Source: CAYNFR01 sp964396595
Lineage (GTDB): Bacteria > Bacteroidota > Bacteroidia > Chitinophagales > Saprospiraceae
Length of the DNA: 26,249 nucleotides
Direction: 5' to 3'
Assembly: GCA_964396595.1 (NCBI GenBank)
Contig: CAYNFR010000037.1
Location: 1-26,249 of the forward strand
Part shown: positions 1-7,738 of the stretch, piece by piece
Position numbering within the stretch: position 1 is the first letter of the stretch
Layout of the letters: each line of letters opens with the position of its first letter
Translations under genes and position numbers: made by a program
The notes under the pieces: generated by a model
The model's database searches: none
What the model was told of the DNA's origin: nothing
Seen by the model: the letters and a program-made list of their open reading frames with translations, nothing else

Positions 1-53
1 AGAGTACACGTCTGGGGGGCGTGTGGCCGCAGGTTCAAATCCTGTCATCCCGA
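1..53 (+). tRNA. tRNA-Pro(GGG), 5' end cut by window
   Basis: Only the 3' part is present. The anticodon stem is 7-11 (cacgt) with 19-23 (gcgtg), closed by a T-G wobble. The 7-base loop ctggggg puts anticodon GGG at 14-16, so the tRNA reads CCC proline codons. A 5-base variable loop follows. The T arm is 29-33/41-45 around the loop ttcaaat (34-40). The 3' acceptor strand catcccg (46-52) and discriminator A53 fit a proline tRNA with a CGGGATG 5' strand. CCA is not encoded (cac follows). The D arm and 5' acceptor strand lie outside the window. Confidence 0.9.
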
Positions 54-184
54 CACTTTTTACCGGCTCAACATGATAGATATATGTCTCTTATTTACGC
101 GTCATAAGCTAAAAAATCACTTAAGCTTTCTATTTCACCTGATCCAATAAGGAATTGAGAATGTATAATGACTATCTTTAATCT

Positions 185-1438
185 ATGATTACGCTACTGA
201 TCATCATCATTTCTTTCCTAGCTCTTTCAGCATTTTTCTCGGGATGTGAAATCGCCTTTGTTTCTGCCAATAAGCTCGAAATAGAAATCAAACATGAAAA
301 AGGGTCTAAGCGGGGCTATATTTTGAAGCATTTTTATGATCACCCGGAATCTTTTCTGGGTACTATGCTGGTCGGCAATAATATTGCACTTGTCATCCTG
401 ACCTATTTCATGACAGAGTTCATATCTCCTATTTACGTAGGATATATCACTAACCCAATATTAATCTTATTGATTAGCTCCTTGATAATCATGATTGTGG
501 TCTTGATATTTGGTGAGTTTCTCCCCAAAACAGTTTTTAGGCTTTTCGCCAATGAATCACTTTATTTCTTTGCCTATCCGCTAAAGCTGTTTAAATACAT
601 TCTTGCGCTACCGACATGGTTTATGCTCAAGTTTACTAATCTAATCATGGGATTATTCATTAACAAGACTGAACAACGACTGACAGAGGCACTGTCTAGG
701 GCGGATTTATATCATTATATTGACGAAACTATTTCAGATTTTGATGATGACATAGACAAAGAAATATTCACGAATGCGCTGAATCTTAATCAGTTAAAAG
801 TTCGCGATTGCCTGATCCCGCGAAATGAAATAGTGTATTTTGATCTAGACTCACCCTTAGAAGAGTTGATCGCGCTATTCGCTGAGACAAAGCATTCCAG
901 GATAATCATAGTCGATCAAGACATCGATAATATTGTGGGATATGTCCACCACCATGCTATATTTTCTAACCCAAAGACCATTAAAAAACATGTCTTGAGT
1001 ATTCCATTTGTTCCAGAAGCTATGAACGCTAAGGACTTAATGCTAAAATTCATCCGTGAGAATACGAATATAGCATGTGTTGTAGATGAATATGGTGGCA
1101 CGGCGGGCATCATTACGCTTGAAGATATATTGGAAGAGATTTTTGGTGAGATAGAGGATGAGCATGATGTAGAAGAGTTGATTGAGGTGAAAGTTTCTGA
1201 TACAGAATTCATATTCAGTGGACGTCAAGAAGTGTCCTATCTTAATGAGACATTTGAAGATCTTAATCTTCCAGAGGGAGACTATCAGACACTTTCAGGT
1301 TACCTCGTAATGACCTCAGGGAGGATTCCCGAAGAGGTGGGTGAAATCATCGAACTCAACGATTTTAAGTTCATTATTGAGAAACTGTCCGATAATAAAA
1401 TCGACCTGATAAGAGTGGTCAAAAAACTTGAAAATTAA
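185..1438 (+). CDS. CNNM/CorC family ('hemolysin C') membrane protein with CBS pair
   Basis: This is a 417-residue integral inner-membrane protein. Residues 1-175 form the DUF21/CNNM transmembrane domain, with hydrophobic helices near 1-20, 60-80, 90-110 and 125-160 and the family motif GEFLPKT at 110-116. A CBS pair follows at about 205-320, including the conserved VVDEYGGTAGIITLEDILEEIFGEI block (299-323). A CorC_HlyC-type domain lies at about 335-415. The family is linked to Mg2+/Co2+ homeostasis. The Bacteroidota gliding protein GldE belongs to it, but gldD and ssb, its usual neighbours, are absent here, so I do not use that symbol. The start at 185 places the first helix at the N terminus. 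Its stop codon overlaps the stop of the convergent gene. Family confidence is high; the transported substrate is unknown. Confidence 0.88.
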   Translation: MITLLIIIISFLALSAFFSGCEIAFVSANKLEIEIKHEKGSKRGYILKHFYDHPESFLGTMLVGNNIALVILTYFMTEFISPIYVGYITNPILILLISSLIIMIVVLIFGEFLPKTVFRLFANESLYFFAYPLKLFKYILALPTWFMLKFTNLIMGLFINKTEQRLTEALSRADLYHYIDETISDFDDDIDKEIFTNALNLNQLKVRDCLIPRNEIVYFDLDSPLEELIALFAETKHSRIIIVDQDIDNIVGYVHHHAIFSNPKTIKKHVLSIPFVPEAMNAKDLMLKFIRENTNIACVVDEYGGTAGIITLEDILEEIFGEIEDEHDVEELIEVKVSDTEFIFSGRQEVSYLNETFEDLNLPEGDYQTLSGYLVMTSGRIPEEVGEIIELNDFKFIIEKLSDNKIDLIRVVKKLEN

Positions 1439-2646
1439 ATTCTTCTGTACTTTACACGTACACGTGTTCGCTTGTCTTCACCGAGTTCTACCCATGCAAT
1501 GTACAAGTGATTCTTGGATTTTTTTATTACCGGAAATCCGCTTCTTCGAGTAGTGCTGATTTCTGTGATGACTTCTTGCGACTGCCAATTTCCCTGATGA
1601 TCGTACATGGCCATTTTTAAAGTTCCCAGGTCATTGCCCGAATCAATCCATGTGACATATATCCAATTTTTATCCATTTCTATCCCTACCCTACCTATCG
1701 GATCTGTGTTGTCCACCGGTATAGGTGCAGAAAACTCATAGCCATTATCGGCGCTTATCGCGAGCTTAACGGAAGCCTCTTCGCCTCCTTCTGTGTACCA
1801 TAATGCGCCCACTGTGTTTCCATAGACAGCAAGTGCCGGGCCATTGACAGGACAACCACGGATCAACCAATGATCATTGTAGAGTGTCCTACTCTGCGTC
1901 CAGTCGTTTCCCAACTTTCTGATAATAGAAATATCTCTTATTTCCTCATTACTGCGATCTCTGAAAGCTACAATGGAGCCTTGTCTCGTAAGTGCCATAG
2001 CAGTCTGGCAACAATCACATACTCTATTGTCAAGTTCATTTTCGTCGCGCAATCTTCCTTCTTGATCGAATGATGCTGTACGGAGTGTCATTTGCCCATA
2101 GTGACCATGATCGTGTATAGGATTGAGGCTGTCGGGAGTGCCTGTATGTCTTCCATCAAGCCACACTGCCATAATATGACCATCATCTAATGGCAGCATA
2201 CTGACAAATCCATGCTCTGCTGCAACACTATCTTTGTGTATGATGAAAGATGGCGACCACACTTTACCATCACTAGAGGTAGAGATATGTACATCGTAAT
2301 CAAATCTCCCCGACCCACTCATCTGAAGCCAATGTGCCGCCCACCAACCTTGCTTGCTCACCACCACAGATGGAAAATCCGCCCAGTTGATAAACCATGA
2401 ATCACTCCGCGATATTTCTATCGGCCTTAACGCTTCTTCTTGAGACAATACCACATACTGCAAACTAAAACCTTCGTCACCTAGGTTTTCTAACCAACTA
2501 AGACATATCTCCCCTCCTTGATTTGCAAACAATCGAGGTTGTGCACTTGATGTCGTTGGTAGTTCTATCTCAGTCCAAGCAGTATCCACCTGACATGAAT
2601 TAAATAGCAACGCGAGAGCTAATATTATCGACCAAAAATAATGCAT
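1435..2646 (-). CDS. Sialidase-fold (beta-propeller) lipoprotein, function unknown
   Basis: A 403-residue protein with an N-terminal hydrophobic segment (3-16) ending at Cys18 (LLFNSC), read as a lipoprotein signal, so it should be anchored outside the cytoplasm. Two Asp-box-like motifs are visible: SSDGKVW at 124-130 and SADNGYEF at 298-305. Together with repeated short beta-strand patterns (AVWLDGR, ALWYTEG, YVTWIDSG, YIAWVELG) they indicate a six-bladed sialidase-superfamily propeller. The catalytic residues of true sialidases are not obvious, so enzyme activity is not claimed. A conserved-looking cysteine cluster VCDCC (209-213) and Cys265 are unusual for a propeller. The start at 2646 leaves 2 bases after the upstream trhA stop. 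An in-frame ATG at 2715 would overlap trhA by 67 bases and bury the signal peptide. It is the last gene of the DUF4197-trhA operon. Confidence 0.72.
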   Translation of the reverse strand: MHYFWSIILALALLFNSCQVDTAWTEIELPTTSSAQPRLFANQGGEICLSWLENLGDEGFSLQYVVLSQEEALRPIEISRSDSWFINWADFPSVVVSKQGWWAAHWLQMSGSGRFDYDVHISTSSDGKVWSPSFIIHKDSVAAEHGFVSMLPLDDGHIMAVWLDGRHTGTPDSLNPIHDHGHYGQMTLRTASFDQEGRLRDENELDNRVCDCCQTAMALTRQGSIVAFRDRSNEEIRDISIIRKLGNDWTQSRTLYNDHWLIRGCPVNGPALAVYGNTVGALWYTEGGEEASVKLAISADNGYEFSAPIPVDNTDPIGRVGIEMDKNWIYVTWIDSGNDLGTLKMAMYDHQGNWQSQEVITEISTTRRSGFPVIKKSKNHLYIAWVELGEDKRTRVRVKYRRI

Positions 2647-2648
2647 AG

Positions 2649-3287
2649 TCAGACTATCGAACAATGAACTGCCCACCAGTGACATATAGCTCCTGCCAGC
2701 ACAAATAAGTGCCATATGGCATGATTGTACTTAACTACTTTCCATAAGTAGAAGACGATCCCAAGAAGGTATAAAATACCCCCCAGCAAAATATAATAAA
2801 ACACATGCGCGGGCAGAAGTGGAAAAAATTTATCTGAAATCAGAAATACAGCTAAGCCCATGGCAGCATAAATCATAGTGCTGATATATCTAAACTTTCC
2901 GGTGGTATAGAGTTTAAATATAGTGCCCAGTGCCACCAGTATCCACATGGCGGTGAGCAATGTGAGGCCTATCGGCACCATAAAATAAATTAGAATAAAT
3001 GGCGTGTAGCTTCCGGCGATCATGATGAATATACTGATATGATCTAGTTTTTTCAGTGACCACTTTACTTCTTGTTCTATCATACTGTGATAAAGCGTGC
3101 TTGATAAAAACATCAACACGAAACCCATACAAAATACCACAACCCCTATCAAAGAGAAGACATTATCCGTTTTACCCACTTTGATTATCGTGAACGGAAG
3201 CGCTACAAAACCGAATAATACACCCAGGGCGTGCGTGACCACATTCGCTATTTCTTCTTCGCGTGAATATTGACTCGGCTTTGACAT
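2649..3287 (-). CDS. trhA: Hemolysin III / TrhA family (PAQR superfamily) membrane protein
   Basis: A 212-residue polytopic membrane protein with seven hydrophobic segments, the usual length for this family. Family landmarks are the N-terminal EEIANVVTHALG (11-22), FLSSTLYHS (about 60-68), the LDHISIFIMIAGSYTPF block (about 81-97) and the C-terminal HAIWHLFVLAGAICHW with paired histidines. The histidines form the putative metal site shared with PAQR receptors. The family has been tied to membrane fluidity and lipid homeostasis; the hemolysin name is historical. The gene lies 9 bases after the DUF4197 stop and 2 bases before the propeller lipoprotein start, so the three are almost certainly co-transcribed. 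The start MSKPSQYSREEE matches family N termini. Confidence 0.92.
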   Translation of the reverse strand: MSKPSQYSREEEIANVVTHALGVLFGFVALPFTIIKVGKTDNVFSLIGVVVFCMGFVLMFLSSTLYHSMIEQEVKWSLKKLDHISIFIMIAGSYTPFILIYFMVPIGLTLLTAMWILVALGTIFKLYTTGKFRYISTMIYAAMGLAVFLISDKFFPLLPAHVFYYILLGGILYLLGIVFYLWKVVKYNHAIWHLFVLAGAICHWWAVHCSIV

Positions 3288-3296
3288 AGACTAGGA

Positions 3297-3998
3297 CTAT
3301 GCGGGATCTTGTCTCTTAAAGACCTTCTGCAGTAATGGGGTTACACGCTGAGACACATCTCGTCTAATACCAAGTTCCTTCTGCGCCACGAGTGAAAACA
3401 TCCCTTTGAGCGCCTCTTGTGTGACATAATCATCGAGTCGGGGATTTACCTTACCCAATAAAGGGATCTGATTATACTTACTCACCGCATCTTCCCAATA
3501 ATCTACTGCATTGAACTTATTCAAGCTATTCAATATGATGGGCTGAAATCTGTTATAAAGTTCTTCATTAGTCCTGGACTGAAGGTAGACTGTAGCAGCG
3601 TTTTTCTCTCCCATCAATATGCTCATGGCGTCATTAATAGTCATAGTCTTGATGGCCTCAAGAAAAAGCGGTCCTACACTCTTGGCAGCATCCTCTGCAG
3701 CACGGTTAATTCTCTCAAGCATTATCTCTTCGACTGTATTAAATCCAGGTATTATTTTCAATCTATCTGTCACTTTTCTCGCCTCTTCTGGAAGAATAAT
3801 CTTGTAAGGTGATTTATAGTAACCATCTACAGCAGACAAAAAATTCACGGCATCGTTCGTGCCAATATTGAGTGCCTCCTTCAGTCCACGGGCTATATCA
3901 GCAGTGGTTAATGGTGCTTCAACAAGATCTCCCAATGAAGATGGACAAGCCGTAAAAATTAGTGAGCTTAAAAAGATAGATATAATTCTAATACGCAT
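3297..3998 (-). CDS. DUF4197 family lipoprotein
   Basis: A 233-residue, mostly helical protein beginning with a lipoprotein-type signal (SSLIFTAC, Cys18). The mature part matches the DUF4197 pattern as I remember it: a GLKEALNIGTNDAVNFLS start (38-55), the repeated phrase YKIILPEEARKV, a central RAAEDAA helix, and a C-terminal block in which LDDYVTQEALKGMF precedes a short basic tail. The role is unknown. It would sit in the periplasm, attached to a membrane. It is the first gene of a leftward operon with trhA and the propeller lipoprotein, driven by the promoter at 4021-4047. The start is fixed by the signal peptide and by the 22-base spacing from the -7 element. Confidence 0.82.
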   Translation of the reverse strand: MRIRIISIFLSSLIFTACPSSLGDLVEAPLTTADIARGLKEALNIGTNDAVNFLSAVDGYYKSPYKIILPEEARKVTDRLKIIPGFNTVEEIMLERINRAAEDAAKSVGPLFLEAIKTMTINDAMSILMGEKNAATVYLQSRTNEELYNRFQPIILNSLNKFNAVDYWEDAVSKYNQIPLLGKVNPRLDDYVTQEALKGMFSLVAQKELGIRRDVSQRVTPLLQKVFKRQDPA

Positions 3999-4020
3999 GG
4001 TGCGACGATTTATTTGTGTG

Positions 4021-4047
4021 CAAATCTAATCCAAAAGACGATGTCAA
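4021..4047 (-). promoter_or_regulatory. Bacteroidota-type promoter for the DUF4197-trhA operon
   Basis: On the minus strand, TAGATTTG (4028-4021) matches the Bacteroidota -7 consensus TAnnTTTG. TTG (4047-4045) lies 16 bases upstream as a possible -33 element, slightly closer than the usual spacing. The -7 element ends 22 bases before the DUF4197 start codon, a normal leader length. This is consensus matching only; no transcript data are available. Confidence 0.5.
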
Positions 4048-4082
4048 TGACCGACGTGTTACATAATGATTTCAGACTCTTG

Positions 4083-4430
4083 TCACAACTCTATAGTAAC
4101 CACTGCACGATCCACCTTTCCACCTACCGGCGGCGCAAGTTTAGACAAACTGACTTTAACACTCTCCACTTTGCTATCCATCCCTTTGATCTCAGTAGCT
4201 ATCTCAAAAGCCAATGTCTCCAATAACCTGTACTTACGCAGCATGAAGCGATTAACCACAACATAAATTTCTTCATAGTTAACCGTTGATTCGATAAACT
4301 CGTTGGGATTACGGTTAATCGACGTGATGATATCTACATCGACGATAAAGTTATTACCGATCTTGCGCTCGAATTCATAATATCCATGGTAAGCGTAGAA
4401 GCGCATTCCTTTGAGTGAAACAGTAGCCAT
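4083..4430 (-). CDS. folB: Dihydroneopterin aldolase
   Basis: A 115-residue cytoplasmic enzyme of folate synthesis that cleaves 7,8-dihydroneopterin to 6-hydroxymethyl-7,8-dihydropterin and glycolaldehyde. The length is typical (115-125). Visible family residues are YHGYYEFERKIG (14-25) with Glu21, STVNYEEIY (48-56) with Tyr52, LLETLAFEI (69-77) with Glu71, which binds the pterin, and VSLSKLAPPVGGKVDRA (93-109) with Lys97, the catalytic lysine. Start and stop are well defined. The gene stands alone here, between the DUF4197 operon and the metallo-beta-lactamase-fold gene, all on the minus strand. No other folate gene is in the window. Confidence 0.95.
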   Translation of the reverse strand: MATVSLKGMRFYAYHGYYEFERKIGNNFIVDVDIITSINRNPNEFIESTVNYEEIYVVVNRFMLRKYRLLETLAFEIATEIKGMDSKVESVKVSLSKLAPPVGGKVDRAVVTIEL

Positions 4431-4552
4431 ATTGCACCTGATATAACGAGCTGCGAAGTTAGATTTTTAATTGAGCCGTGATTAGCTTGATTATTATTTT
4501 TGCATAAAAGAGGGGCATGTAGCTGCACATTTTATGAACCGTGCCTGAAGAG

Positions 4553-5509
4553 TCAATATTTTTTCTCGCTAATCAAGCTTTCGTAGAAGTTCCTCTTGAG
4601 TTGCTCCCCATTGACTAGAGCCCATTTCCATTTTTCGAATCCTGCCACGAGCTCGACAATACTTATATCTTCATACTTTGTACGCGTTAAAATGGCTTTC
4701 TTAATCTTATCTCTGATCACTCTGAGAAACTTTAAATACTCTTGAAGATCATCGACATTGCCGATAGATCCGTGGGCAGGAACAAGTTTTGTCTCTTCGT
4801 CGATCAGGAGCAATGCCATTTCTATAGCCCTGATAAGACCTTCTACTGAACCACCACCTTCTATATCAATAAAAGGATATAGCCCATTCAAAAAACAATC
4901 CCCCAAGACCATCACATTGCTTTGAGGAAACCACACTATGACGTCACTATCCGTATGTGCCCGTGGCACATGTAGAAGCATAATAGGTTCATCATAATTA
5001 TATATTGTCATAGACTCGGTAAGGGTAATCATAGGCAATGCTTCATCCCTTGCAGGTGGGATCATCACCTCAGATAATACTTGCTCTGTGCTCATGCGCT
5101 CACGTGTGTTTTCATGCGCAACAATCATTCCACCGGATTCTCGTATCTGATCATTAAATCCTACACTCTCCGCATGCCAGTGTGTATTGATGATCGAAGT
5201 TATCTGCCTTGTGCCGAGTGATTTTAACTTATCTCTGTATTTAGGATATAATTGAGCAGGTGGACTATCCACGAGGAGACATCGTCCATCTTTATTTATC
5301 ATGGCTACGATATTTCCATTGTTAGATTCAAGAACATAAAGACGATTACTCAAGCGGACATGATTGATTGATGCTCTATCAAGATTTCTTTGTCCTAATA
5401 AGGTCTCGGATAAACTCAAGGAAACAAGACAAACGACCGACCCGATTAAGAAATAGTGGCTCATGGTGATAAAGATTGACTTAGCATAATCCCTTAGATG
5501 ATAGGCCAT
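4553..5509 (-). CDS. Secreted metallo-beta-lactamase-fold protein, altered HxHxDH motif
   Basis: A 318-residue exported protein. With the 5509 start, the N terminus has basic residues (R6, K10) before a hydrophobic stretch (about 17-34). An alternative ATG at 5464 begins MSHYFLIG and lacks basic residues, so I keep 5509 with moderate confidence. The metallo-beta-lactamase fold is shown by INTHWHAES (107-115), the third histidine in PRAHTDSD (His185), VLGDCF (Asp204) and PAHG (His246). The usual HxHxDH reads HWHAES: Asp is replaced by Glu and the final His by Ser. The zinc-1 histidines and the bridging Asp are intact. It may be a hydrolase with changed metal binding; the substrate is unknown. 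The start region carries a 17-bp tandem duplication (5494-5527). Confidence 0.8.
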   Translation of the reverse strand: MAYHLRDYAKSIFITMSHYFLIGSVVCLVSLSLSETLLGQRNLDRASINHVRLSNRLYVLESNNGNIVAMINKDGRCLLVDSPPAQLYPKYRDKLKSLGTRQITSIINTHWHAESVGFNDQIRESGGMIVAHENTRERMSTEQVLSEVMIPPARDEALPMITLTESMTIYNYDEPIMLLHVPRAHTDSDVIVWFPQSNVMVLGDCFLNGLYPFIDIEGGGSVEGLIRAIEMALLLIDEETKLVPAHGSIGNVDDLQEYLKFLRVIRDKIKKAILTRTKYEDISIVELVAGFEKWKWALVNGEQLKRNFYESLISEKKY

Positions 5510-5527
5510 TTTAGATGATAGGCCATT
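5494..5527 (-). repeat. Perfect 17-bp tandem duplication across a start codon
   Basis: The unit TTAGATGATAGGCCATT occurs twice with no spacer (5494-5510 and 5511-5527). Read leftward, each copy contains ATG GCC TAT CAT CTA. The inner copy supplies the ATG at 5509 of the metallo-beta-lactamase-fold gene. The outer copy supplies an ATG at 5526 that is out of frame, because 17 is not a multiple of 3, and it ends after ten codons at 5494. The result is a small upstream ORF overlapping the gene start. Confidence 0.95.
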
Positions 5528-5538
5528 ATTTAGTATCT

Positions 5539-5546
5539 CAAATCTA
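5539..5546 (-). promoter_or_regulatory. Putative -7 element for the metallo-beta-lactamase-fold gene
   Basis: Minus-strand TAGATTTG matches TAnnTTTG. It lies 30 bases before the ATG at 5509, which supports that start over 5464 (about 75 bases). The outer repeat copy begins 11 bases downstream, so the duplication would sit in the 5' leader. No clear TTG -33 element is visible. Confidence 0.4.
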
Positions 5547-5807
5547 ACGACCCTTACTCGAAATAGTTTGTTAAAATGAAGCTAATATTCTCATAGCCTT
5601 CTTAATACAACACTTTTTTAGTGAAGGAAGGGATGAAAGGGCTATTGCCGACACTATAACAAGCAAGTATCCTTAGACTTTTGTATATTTCGAAATATTT
5701 TTTTAACTCTGAGTACATTTATTTTAACTTGTCTCTTGATATATATAAGGCAAATGACTAAATTCGGTTCAGAATTATGAAAAATAACTATACTTAAAGT
5801 AAATATT
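5547..5807. other. AT-rich divergent intergenic region
   Basis: This lies between the leftward metallo-beta-lactamase-fold gene and the rightward acyl-CoA dehydrogenase. It is AT-rich, with long T tracts near 5698-5706 and an ATATATAA stretch near 5740-5748. It should hold the promoter for the dehydrogenase, but I found no exact TAnnTTTG on the plus strand (GACTTTTG near 5677-5686 is only partial). No gene or RNA is recognised. Confidence 0.5.
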
Positions 5808-7577
5808 ATGGCTACAATTACCAATAGTCTAAAGAAGGGCATTCATTTCTTGATAGAGTCCACAGATCCATCAGAGATATTTACGCCTGAGGACTGTACC
5901 GAGGAACATGCGATGATACGCGAGACTTTACGTCAATTTATCGTTCAAGACGTCAGATCACTCGAGGATAAAATGGAGTACGGGGAGCATCATCACAATG
6001 TGACCCTATTAAAAACACTTGGCGATCATGGTTTCTTGGGCACACACATGCCTGAAGAATATGGAGGCACTGACCTTGATACTATTGCGAATGCCATTGT
6101 AACAGAAGAGTTGGGAATCACAGGTGCATTTTCTACGACATTTGGTGCGCATACAGGTATAGGAATGTTACCGATATTGTACTTCGGTACACCCGAGCAA
6201 AAAGCAAAGTATCTGCCTGATTTAATCACCGGTGACAAAGTTGCTTGTTATTGCCTTACCGAGCCTGGGTCTGGAAGCGATGCGCTTGCAGCGAAAACAC
6301 GCGCTGATCTCAGTTCTGACGGCAAACATTATATTCTCAATGGACAGAAAATGTGGATATCAAATGCCGGATTCGCTGATGTGTTTACGGTATTTGCCAA
6401 AATAAATGGGACAGACTTCAGCTGTTTTATAGTCGAAAAAGATATGTCGGGATTGAGCCTCGGCGCAGAAGAGAAAAAACTCGGCATCAAAGGGTCGAGC
6501 ACGCGTCAGGTATTTTTTGAAAACACACCTGTTCCTGTAGAAAACCTACTTGGTACAGCCGGCAAAGGTCACTTGATCGCCTTTAATGTGCTCAATACCG
6601 GAAGGTATAAAATCGGCCCGGCAGCATTGGGTGGAGCTCTCGGATTGATAGACTTATCTATCACTTATGCTAAAGACAGACAACAATTCGGTAAGGCGAT
6701 TGCCGAGTTTGGCGCTATCCAATATAAAATTGCGAAGCAATCATATCTGACTTATGCCGCCGAATCAGCCGTATACCGCACCTCCGGACTGATCAACCAT
6801 CACGTCCATACCATGAAGCAAGAGGGCCTCCCCAGTGAAAAAGCCAAGCTCGAAGCAGCAGAAGAATATGCCCTCGAAAGCTCAATTCTCAAAGTGGCAA
6901 TGACCGATTGCCTAGATTATGTATGCGATGAATGTGTACAGATACATGGCGGGATGGGCTTCAGTGAAGAGACCCGCGCAGCACGCGCATATAGAGATAG
7001 CCGAATATCTAGAATCTATGAAGGGACAAATGAAATCAACAAAATGTTGATGATCAACACTATATTTAAGCGAGCGATGTCCGGGCAGTTTGATTTCGCT
7101 GCACCTGCAATGGCCGTACAGCAGGAGCTTCTCTCCGGTAATGGTCATCTTCCCGAACTTTCCGATGAGGCACGCGCCGTACAAAATTTTAAAAAACTCG
7201 CGCTTATGCTCATAGGCTCTCTCGGCCAACTGGCACTAAAAGGCAAGCTAGATCTTCGCGAAGAACAAGAAATAATGATGTCCGTTGCTGATATAATCAT
7301 CGCCACCTATCTCGCAGAATCATGCTATCTGCGCTATGTTAAACATCCTAATGAGCTCAAAAAGGCGATGACTGAACTTTATTTCCGTGAAGCAAACGAA
7401 CAGATACGTAAATCAGCTATCGAAGCAGTGGGCTCATTCGTCAAAGAGGAACTGCAGGCAGGGTTTCTCTCCGGTATCAATACATTCACCTCCTATCCGA
7501 TTAAAAATGTCAAAGCCCTAAGCAGGATGGTCGCCGCAGAAGCAATTGCGAAAAGTACTTATCCACTGAAATCATAA
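5808..7577 (+). CDS. Acyl-CoA dehydrogenase, long (VLCAD/ACAD9-like) form
   Basis: A 589-residue flavoenzyme that oxidises acyl-CoA to trans-2-enoyl-CoA in fatty-acid beta-oxidation and passes electrons to ETF. The N-terminal helical domain is about 25-145. The FAD/substrate region has CLTEPGSGSDALA (149-161) and the MWIS flavin motif (182-185). The C-terminal helical domain has YAKDRQQFGK (287-296), QIHGGMGF (378-385) and RIYEGTNEI (402-410), where Glu405 is the expected catalytic base. About 170 further residues follow, as in the very-long-chain group, which explains the length compared with about 380 for short forms. No thiolase or hydratase gene adjoins it, so it is probably a single-gene unit. 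It ends before a strong terminator at 7618. The chain-length preference is inferred. Confidence 0.92.
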   Translation: MATITNSLKKGIHFLIESTDPSEIFTPEDCTEEHAMIRETLRQFIVQDVRSLEDKMEYGEHHHNVTLLKTLGDHGFLGTHMPEEYGGTDLDTIANAIVTEELGITGAFSTTFGAHTGIGMLPILYFGTPEQKAKYLPDLITGDKVACYCLTEPGSGSDALAAKTRADLSSDGKHYILNGQKMWISNAGFADVFTVFAKINGTDFSCFIVEKDMSGLSLGAEEKKLGIKGSSTRQVFFENTPVPVENLLGTAGKGHLIAFNVLNTGRYKIGPAALGGALGLIDLSITYAKDRQQFGKAIAEFGAIQYKIAKQSYLTYAAESAVYRTSGLINHHVHTMKQEGLPSEKAKLEAAEEYALESSILKVAMTDCLDYVCDECVQIHGGMGFSEETRAARAYRDSRISRIYEGTNEINKMLMINTIFKRAMSGQFDFAAPAMAVQQELLSGNGHLPELSDEARAVQNFKKLALMLIGSLGQLALKGKLDLREEQEIMMSVADIIIATYLAESCYLRYVKHPNELKKAMTELYFREANEQIRKSAIEAVGSFVKEELQAGFLSGINTFTSYPIKNVKALSRMVAAEAIAKSTYPLKS

Positions 7578-7617
7578 GGTTTTCCGTACATATTCATATT
7601 ACAGTTTGATTAAAGAA

Positions 7618-7650
7618 AGAAGGCTCATCAAGTGAGCCCTTCTTTTTTTT
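7618..7650. terminator. Rho-independent terminator, probably bidirectional
   Basis: The stem agaaggctca (7618-7627) pairs with tgagcccttct (7633-7643) with one bulged base and a 5-base loop, followed by a T run to 7650. It ends the acyl-CoA dehydrogenase transcript. Read from the minus strand, the same hairpin is followed by TTTCTTT, so it could also stop the convergent arsenic gene. Confidence 0.85.
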
Positions 7651-7738
7651 GTGCATTGGCACTACGAGCCATTTAGAGCTGCACTCAAAAGAGGAAGCCA
7701 AATGTTCAGCGCCATATAAAACTATCTTATCAAAAAGA

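Noticed and set aside
185..1438. Calling the CNNM-type gene gldE
   Set aside because: It belongs to the same family, but gldD and ssb are not adjacent and paralogues are common, so the symbol is not justified.
5654..5842. Minus-strand hydrophobic frame of 62 codons
   Set aside because: It overlaps the start of the acyl-CoA dehydrogenase. Hydrophobicity comes from the T-rich intergenic sequence, and there is no leader or partner gene.
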